Below the pieces are notes generated by a model, which saw only the letters and a list, made by a program, of their open reading frames with translations, searched no databases and was not told the origin of the DNA. Of a stretch of DNA of 64,000 bases, positions 57,641 to 64,000 are shown piece by piece. Origin of the DNA: Limnoperna fortunei (taxonomy: Eukaryota; Mollusca; Bivalvia; Mytilida; Modiolidae). The stretch spans positions 21,054,452 through 21,118,451 of the forward strand of contig OX104124.1 of assembly GCA_944474755.1 (NCBI GenBank). The letters run 5' to 3'. Position 1 is the first letter of the stretch, and the number at the start of each line of letters is the position of its first letter. The translations under genes were made by a program, and so were the position numbers.

Positions 57641-59275
57641 TATCTCCCCAAATACGAAACACTCGTAAAGTGGTATCGGAACCTGCATGTTAGTCGTCCG
57701 GGAATAGTAACAACAGCAATAATAGTTCCAGTACATCTGGGCCATTATCCTTTATAGTGTATTTTTCATTAAAATTTTGATGCATAAAGTGGTCTTATGG
57801 CATGATTTCTGCTAGTCGACTCTTATGCCCTTGTAGCTATGCTAACTACCGATCTGCTCGCAAAAGGTTCTAACCATAGATAATTTTTTGTGAAATTTCA
57901 GATGATGTCCTATTGCTGGTGAAATTCTTGCAGACTTCTTAAAGTGATATAATCGTAAAAGATAATCAAAATTTAATTCTTTGAGATCTCTGAAAATTTG
58001 TATCATTAAGCCTATGAACTGGACAAGCTGTGTCCCTAAAAGATCTTGGATATTCAAAGGCATTTTAGAGATACATTTTAATGAAATTTTGTAGAAGCAA
58101 ACGGTGGATCAGCTTAAAACTTGGTATGTAAGATAGGGTTTTGGTGTTTTAAAGAAAGTTATTCAACTATGCAAACATACTTCAGACTCTACAACCATAG
58201 GGTGAGGGTTAGGGTAGAATTTGCGTTAATAAAGTGTTAGGGAACGAACTGTTTTATGCAATTTTGAGATGCGATGTTTTTATCTTTTCAAGTTGGGGTT
58301 ATATTTAGATAATATATTTTTATGGAAGCAACGTTTTATCAACTGGAAACGTGTTATGTGAGATATGATTTTGTGTGTTTTAGACGAAAATTATTCAAGT
58401 ATGCCTAAATTCTTATTTAAAGACCCCCTCCATTCATCCATCCTCTCTTCCTCCCTCCTTCCATCATAAAAATTAAAATGCACAAAATTAATAAACTTTC
58501 TAATAAATTTACGTTCTGATACAATTTTTTATATGTTCATGTAGCTGTATATAACTCTTTTCATCTTACGTGTCCTATGGACAGTCTTCTTAAGCATGTA
58601 TCGTTCATATTCAATAACGGGTTTTAATACAAAGGGACTTGAGTAAGTTTTCATATGATATTTCAACTGTTGATATATGCTGGGTAATAACAAAATTGAG
58701 CTAACAACATTCATCTCTTATTCTAATCAATTTCCGTTTGGAGAGAGATAATACTAGAGCTATTTATCTCGTATGTTTCACTGTAAAGACGACTGCTGAC
58801 CCTGAAACAAATTATATACGGCAAGAATGGAATTTTGTTATTCTTGTTATTTTACTTCAGTAAGTCTTATATTAATATATGACGCTGATATTCGTCGATG
58901 GGTAAGCATGTATATTATTTAAATGAAACTTTTAGATTTGTAATATGATCTTGCAGCTGTTGACTTATTGCTTATAATCAACTTTCCTTTATAAGTTTTA
59001 ACTCAATATTAACCTTTAAAAATAAGCTATATCATCGTTTATTAACATATTGAATTTCATTGTAAAGACTGCAGCCTAATAAAACAGGACGTTATATACG
59101 GTAAGTCTTAAGCTTGGTTGAATCTGTTCTTCATTAACTCAATAACCATTTTGACAGAGGTAATACCATTGCTATTTACACAGTAAATTTTAATTAAATA
59201 CGACATCTTATAGACCAGAACGTTACAAATCTGTTCTTAAATAACTCAATTAAGATGAGGAGAGATTTCATATCA
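57641..59275. other. No gene seen
   Basis: AT-rich; a CT-rich tract (CCCTCCATTCATCCATCC...) at about 58423-58467. No coding content recognised. Confidence 0.4.
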
Positions 59276-59279
59276 TATA

Positions 59280-60005
59280 AATGTTAAAGTATTCAAACGT
59301 TGTTTTTTGCGGTTCATGTCTGTTAACGTGATCAGGCGTTGTTTTTTTGTTCCTGTCTGTTAATGTGTTCAGACGTTGCTTTTGTCGATCCTGTCTGTTA
59401 AAGTATTTAGACGTTTTTTTTTGTTCCTGTCTGTTAAAATGTTTAGACGTTGTTTTTGCCGTTCCTGGCGTTCTTTCAGACTGACGTTGTTTTGTTATAA
59501 AGTTCATGCTATTCTGTTGCCGTACATGTCCGTTTACGTGTTTATATGTTGTTTGCTGTTTTCATGTTTATTAAAGTGTTCAGACGTTGTTTTGTTGCGG
59601 TTCATGTTTGTTAAAGTGTCCATGCGTTGTTTTTTGCGGTTTATATCTGTTTACGTGTTCAGGCATTGTTTTTTGTCGTTCCTGTCTGTTAAAGTATTTA
59701 GGCTTTTTATTTGTTCCTGTCTGTTAAAATGTTCAGACGTTGTTTTTGCCGTTCTTGCCGTTCTGTTGCCGTACATTTCCGTTGACGTTTTCATTATGTT
59801 GTTTGCGGTTTTTCATGTTTATTAAAGCGTTCAGTCGTTGTTTTGTTGTTCATATCTGTTAAAGTGTCCATGCGTTGTTGTTTTTGTGGTTCATGTCTGT
59901 TAACGTGTTCAGACTTTTTGCGGTTTTTGTCTGTTAACGTGTTCAGACGTTGTTTTTTGCCGTTCCTGTCTGTTAAAGTGTTCATTCTGTTCTGTTGCAG
60001 TACAT
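59280..60005 (-). repeat. Degenerate ~40-bp tandem repeat field B2
   Basis: About 16-18 units of 35-45 bp with core GTCTGTTAAAGTGTTCAGACG. ORFs that span it on both strands (79 and 63 codons minus, 149 plus) are repeat translations. Confidence 0.75.
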
Positions 60006-60439
60006 GTTAAATTAGTTATTTATGCGCATTTTCAACTTTTATTTTCGATTGTTTCTAAGTTAGTTAACTCATAATTACTTCGCAATATAAAACTTTATTT
60101 AAAAAGAAGAAAAAAAATGTATACAGTATTAGGAGAAAAAATTATTATGAAAATTAAATTAAAGAGATTTTATGCTATAAGCTTTTAAAATATACAGTTT
60201 TGTATGATTCTAGTTAAATCTATTGATGAAGTTGCGAGATAAAATGCTAGAGTCATAAAAAGACTTGTTGGTTTCGTATCTTGGTAACTAAGACTACATG
60301 TTAGATTACGTATTACTACAAATATTCAATCGATGGTATAAATTCGCCAATGATGTTAATAGCCTTTATGATTGTATTATTTTAAGATTTTCTAAGTCAG
60401 TAGTAGTTCCTGATGTTTATATTTTTTATTTAAATATAA

Positions 60440-60765
60440 GAGTATCAAACATCGAACTCACTGACACAGGGGGAATAAGACACATCAATGACGAGATTAA
60501 GAAGAGAAGGATATTTATAGGGCACATTTGAATGATGGAAAACAACAGACATGTAAAAAGATGTGGACACCAGATGGCAAGTGAAAACCAGGAAGCCCAA
60601 AAGGTGCTAGGAGGAGGAAGCTAGAAGTAGGGATGAAAGAGTTGTGACACAGCTGGTGTGAACTGTAAAGGAAGGCAAAGGAAAGATGTGGTTGGCGAAC
60701 CCTGGTGAAAGCCTTATGTGTTACCTAACACGAAGAGGATACTGACTGACTTAAACAGTTTTCCC
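60440..60765 (+). pseudogene. LINE C-terminal end, decayed
   Basis: Plus-strand reading gives INDEIKKRRIFIGHILRMENN, the conserved end block of many LINE ORF2 proteins (usually KRRWRWIGHVLRM). Degraded KRGRPK and WRTLV.. blocks follow, then the terminal CGAAGAGGATACTGACTGAC. Only the last ~100 codons are present, with stops, so this is a 5'-truncated dead copy. Confidence 0.7.
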
Positions 60766-61050
60766 AATTTTTGAATTCAGTGGACAGAGAACGTGCTACG
60801 ATGATTGTTTGATACACTTAAAAGTGACTAGTGGTATATGATACACATCAATTTTAATTAACGTTCTAACTCAAATTCTACAGTAATGGCAGCAGGAGGT
60901 TTGGCATGCCACAAAACCTGGTTTAACCCACCATTTCGTTTGAAATGCCTGTACCAAATCAGGATCATTAATGTAGTTGCTTTATATTGCTTGTTGGTTC
61001 CGGAGTTTGTCGGTCTCTCGGACTTTGATTTGTGGATTGTCTTTTTTTAA

Positions 61051-61080
61051 AGTTTCATCGGTGTTTGGTATTTTGTTATT
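61051..61080 (+). repeat. Single relic unit of the 27-bp minisatellite
   Basis: AGTTTCATCGGTGTTTGGTATTTTGTTATT matches the terminal unit of the 29.5-30.6 kb array (GTATTCGGTATTTTGTTATT at its end). It is an isolated single unit. Confidence 0.55.
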
Positions 61081-61142
61081 ATCTACATTAAAATCAGAGG
61101 CACTTGTTGGTCAGCATAATTTTTTTTACTGAATAAAATGTC

Positions 61143-61335
61143 AATAAATGTTTGTTTGTTTGAATATTGTTTAACGCCACTTTCAGTAATTTTTCAGCTA
61201 TATCTCGGCGTCCCGTTTTTATTGGTGGGAGAGCAGGCGAAAACCCTGACTTTTGTTAGGAAACCTAGCAATCCTTGTCAATTAAGATTGGAGTCGAGTA
61301 CACCCTGCCAGCAATCCGCAACCTCAGTTAGAGTT
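61143..61335 (-). mobile_element. tRNA-derived SINE inserted upstream of paralogue B
   Basis: TTTGTTTGTTTGAATATTGTTTAACGCC, then the body, cut at the B-box end. It lies in sequence that is continuous in the upstream region of paralogue A, so it was inserted after, or lost since, the duplication. Confidence 0.75.
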
Positions 61336-62317
61336 AGAATTAGATTTTTAACACTATGCACTATGTCCAGCGGTCTAGACCCCTCGTCCGAATCCGCTGT
61401 ATGTACACCCGATATATAATTGACATTTTATATCCACAAAACTTAGGAACTCTTTTATTTTGTTGCTCAAAAATAGCTGAATGTAATTTCTCATTTTTTA
61501 ATTCACCGGATTCGTCCTCGCCCTCGACATTTTATTGAATTTTAAACTGCAACTCAAACAGTTGTTTCTGTAACGACTCACAAATAGGTCGATCAGCTAT
61601 TGTTAACCTTCAACAGCCAATTATAAAATTACGACTATATGCATTTAGTCAATACCATATATGGAAATACCGAGAAAATTCAGTCTTACACTGTGCTCAC
61701 TTAGTTTTGATCATAGTTAAGCAAAAATTTGGACGACAAAATAGTTGATTCAAAAGATGACACACTATACACAGCTTAAATAATCTGGAAAAAATCATGA
61801 AACCATTATCTATTTTTATAGTTTAGTTAATGCATAAAATAAGAATGAAATACTAGAAAAAATGTGAAATCAATTAATCGATTAGTTTATTTTGTTTAAT
61901 CATATTTCACAGAGGCTAACAAATCAATAATGTAGGAGGAACTCAAATTCCTTGTATGGCAGAGGTGATATGTAGCCTCTGTTTCGGAGATTGCATGTAA
62001 TTATGTACAATATCCGTTTTCTCTGTAAAGTACGGATAAAATCGCAACACCTCCCACAACTCCGTCAATCTCTGACTTATTTTTCTTCCCCAAATACAAA
62101 TGATCGGCGATTAGTCGTCAGTAATAACCAGCAATCATTGCCTTGGGTTTGTCGACGACTAAATATGTGACCATGATATAACTAAAAAAAACGCTGAAAT
62201 GCCACAATTTAAACACCCAAACTATTCATTTTTGCAAGTTTATTGTTTTCGTTATTTGTATGTTTGCATTTAATTGTGTATTTGTTTATTTTTAATGTTA
62301 ATTTTTTAAAAGTCTAG

Positions 62318-62385
62318 GTTCCATTTAGGGCATCACATATTGGAGTGCATACGTGTTTCAACTTTGGATAAACGTTTATGGTAAA
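62318..62385 (+). promoter_or_regulatory. Splice acceptor and 5' UTR end of galactosyltransferase B
   Basis: AAAAGTCTAG precedes GTTCCATTTAGGG, aligning with the acceptor at 42335 in paralogue A. The ATG used for the longest frame of A is GTG here (62353), so the UTR extends to the next conserved ATG. Confidence 0.55.
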
Positions 62386-63408
62386 ATGTCATGGAAAACA
62401 TCTTTCGGAATGTTTCTGTTAATTATAAACTTGTCTCTGTCTGTCTTATTGTGGATAGCTGTAGTAGGCCAAGATGATAAAACTTACCTTAAATACGAGA
62501 AAATGAACAATACATCAATGCATACATCTGCTCTGTGGGATGATTCAACTAATCTTATAGATCAACAGTTTGCTCATACTAGAAAAATTGTTATTGAAAC
62601 ACATTATCCAGTTGTCTTAGGAAGACCATACAAAATAAATAACGAAAAGATCTGCAGAACTGTAAGTAACTTATCAGTAATTGTCATGGTTACCACAGCA
62701 CCAAGTCATTTTGAAATTAGAAAACAAATGCGTCAAACATATCTAAATTCGAATTATTATGATGACAAAAATATTCGAGTTGTGTTTCTTCTGGGATTGT
62801 TATCAGATTCAACACTTCAAAACAAAATAGAAGAAGAGAATTTAGCGTTTAACGACATCGTTCAAGGACATTTCATCGATTCGTATCAAAATTTAACAAA
62901 TAAAGGTGTAATGGGTTTTAAATGGATTACAGAATTTTGTCAGAATGCTGAATTCGTTTTAAAAATAGATGATGACGTATTCGTCAACTTTTTCGCAGTT
63001 TTTGATATAGTTTCTCCAATTATAAAGAAGAAATCTAAGTATATCATGTGTTATGTCGCCGACCCATGGACGCAACCAGTACAACGAGGAGAAAACAGTA
63101 GGTGGTACGTACATCCAGACAAGTTCCGACATTTTGATTACTATCCTTACAAATCGTGTAGCGGTTTTGCTGCCTTTTTGTCGACAGACCTTATACCTAT
63201 GTTATACAAATCCGCTCTAATATCTCCATTTTTCTGGGTGGATGATGTCTATCTTTTTGGCATTTTGCCATCAAAGATCAATGGAACAGTGCACCACAAA
63301 ATACAATCCAGTATGAGTCTCTATGATAACAGAGGGTTGCAGTGCTATAACGAGGTAAACACTGTCCAATTGTCGTGGCGTACAAAAACGGGAAAAATGA
63401 CTTTATAA
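62386..63408 (+). CDS. Beta-1,3-galactosyltransferase family protein (GT31), paralogue B
   Basis: Close paralogue of A, predicted type II Golgi glycosyltransferase. I start it at 62386 because the upstream in-frame codon at 62353 is GTG, while this ATG is shared with A. From this start there is a tail of about 8 residues, a membrane anchor at about residues 9-28, IRKQMRQTY, VFLLG, the IDDDVFVN metal-binding motif, YPYKSCSGFAAFLS and DDVYLFGIL (A has EDFYLFGIL; the first acidic residue is Asp rather than Glu). After QCYNE a 4-bp deletion relative to A (AAAG lost before GTAAAC, about 63353) changes the frame. The protein therefore ends about 20 residues later at 63408 with an unrelated tail. 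The catalytic core is complete, so it may be functional. Confidence 0.85.
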   Translation: MSWKTSFGMFLLIINLSLSVLLWIAVVGQDDKTYLKYEKMNNTSMHTSALWDDSTNLIDQQFAHTRKIVIETHYPVVLGRPYKINNEKICRTVSNLSVIVMVTTAPSHFEIRKQMRQTYLNSNYYDDKNIRVVFLLGLLSDSTLQNKIEEENLAFNDIVQGHFIDSYQNLTNKGVMGFKWITEFCQNAEFVLKIDDDVFVNFFAVFDIVSPIIKKKSKYIMCYVADPWTQPVQRGENSRWYVHPDKFRHFDYYPYKSCSGFAAFLSTDLIPMLYKSALISPFFWVDDVYLFGILPSKINGTVHHKIQSSMSLYDNRGLQCYNEVNTVQLSWRTKTGKMTL

Positions 63409-63640
63409 ACAGATGCTGGGAAGCTGTCATTAAAAATACAAATAACTCTGTTACTGTACAACACAATTGATCAATAATGTCAATTAAATTTTTTACGCAT
63501 AAATACATATCTGATTCGCCTGCATGCTTGACAAATTAAATAATTGCAACACAATATGTCGCAAAACGATATCTTTCGAATAGTGTAACAAACAAAACAA
63601 AATCATTACATCCCTAAATAAATGCTGTTTACTTCTCAAA
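63409..63640 (+). other. Frameshifted C-terminal codons and 3' flank of paralogue B
   Basis: The original reading frame continues as INRCWEAV and TNNSVTVQHN up to 63470. It is followed by the 3' UTR shared with A and pseudogene C (GCAACACAATATGTCGCAAAACGA) and the continuous flank that in A is interrupted by inserted DNA. Confidence 0.7.
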
Positions 63641-63779
63641 CTTCTCCGGCATCAAGAAAACTTCAATTAGTAAATCATCTGCATCTGCTGTAATAGGTCC
63701 AACTCTGATAAATAAAAATAAAGTGCTTACCAAGATATCACATTTATACGTAAATAAAAATGTTTAGAGAAATTTTTGT

Positions 63780-64000
63780 GCATGCCTGTATATTGTTGCT
63801 TGTTCATGTCGGTCTAAATAATCATACAATGTTGATTGTTCAAGCATGTTAAAGTGTAGCGATGTTGATTATCCACGTTAGTTTCGATTGAGGTGTTTAG
63901 ACGTTCTTTTGTTGTTCGTAGGTTTTTAAATGTTCTGGCGTTGCGTATTGTTTTGGTCGATTTAAGTGTTCTCGCCCATGTATTCTCCATGTCAGTTTAA
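63780..64000 (-). repeat. Degenerate ~40-bp tandem repeat field B3
   Basis: TTGTTCATGTCGGTCTAAAT, GTTCAAGCATGTTAAAGTGTAGCGATG and similar words; same family as the fields upstream. Runs off the window end. Confidence 0.6.

Noticed and set aside
59268..59985. NTLTDRN-repeat ORFs and the antisense 149-codon ORF
   Set aside because: Frames drift with irregular 35-45 bp units and are broken in the sister repeat fields, so they look like degenerate minisatellite rather than a repetitive protein.
62353..62385. GTG start for paralogue B
   Set aside because: Animal nuclear genes rarely start at GTG, and the next ATG (62386) is conserved in paralogue A with a purine at -3.

Overview
The window looks like AT-rich nuclear DNA from a bivalve mollusc, with a mussel-like genome plausible but not proven. 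The evidence is intron-style gene structure (splice acceptors, AATAAA signals), tRNA-derived SINEs, CR1/jockey-type LINEs, Penelope-like and Tc1 remnants, and hammerhead-ribozyme repeats of a kind known to be abundant in bivalves. Host coding content is low. I can support two full-length or near full-length beta-1,3-galactosyltransferase-family (GT31) paralogues (about 42.4-43.5 kb and 62.4-63.4 kb), a decayed third copy (about 53 kb), and one small secreted Gly/His-rich protein (31.8 kb). Nearly everything else is transposon, SINE, minisatellite or palindromic MITE.

Layout. 0-3 kb: no gene seen. 3.0-8.24 kb: a non-autonomous CACTA-type DNA transposon with terminal inverted repeats of about 550 bp built from 61-62 bp subrepeats and a 3-bp target duplication; several SINEs lie inside it. 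8.25-9.6 kb: reverse-transcriptase pseudogene. 11.9-13.4 kb: Penelope-like element remnant (RT plus GIY-YIG), followed directly by a broken Tc1 element (13.4-14.6 kb). 15.2-15.6 kb: SGNH-like ORF. 16.4-19.5 kb: a second TIR element rich in ACGTT motifs that carries DUF4806-like coding remnants. 21.37-25.74 kb: eight nearly identical 548-bp tandem units, each with a complete hammerhead ribozyme core on the minus strand. 29.5-30.6 kb: 27-bp minisatellite. 31.8 kb: secreted protein gene. 32.6-34.3 kb: LINE 3' half interrupted by a foldback MITE. 34.6-40.2 kb: MITE, SINEs, a (GATT)n expansion and a degenerate ~40-bp repeat field.

42.3-43.6 kb: galactosyltransferase A. Its 3' flank is displaced by about 4.5 kb of inserted DNA (CR1-like LINE plus MITEs, 43.6-48.1 kb). 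48.3-50.0 kb: reshuffled local duplication. 52.2-53.3 kb: SINE, then a ninth hammerhead monomer in the opposite orientation, then galactosyltransferase pseudogene C. 56.2-63.7 kb: a second copy of the galactosyltransferase block ending in paralogue B.

The most notable system is the hammerhead family: an eight-unit array plus a solitary divergent monomer, in the same window as a Penelope-like element. Metazoan Penelope-like elements and their non-autonomous relatives are known to carry minimal hammerheads and to yield small circular RNAs. The array therefore probably encodes unit-length self-cleaved RNAs. This is inferred from the motif and has not been demonstrated for this locus.
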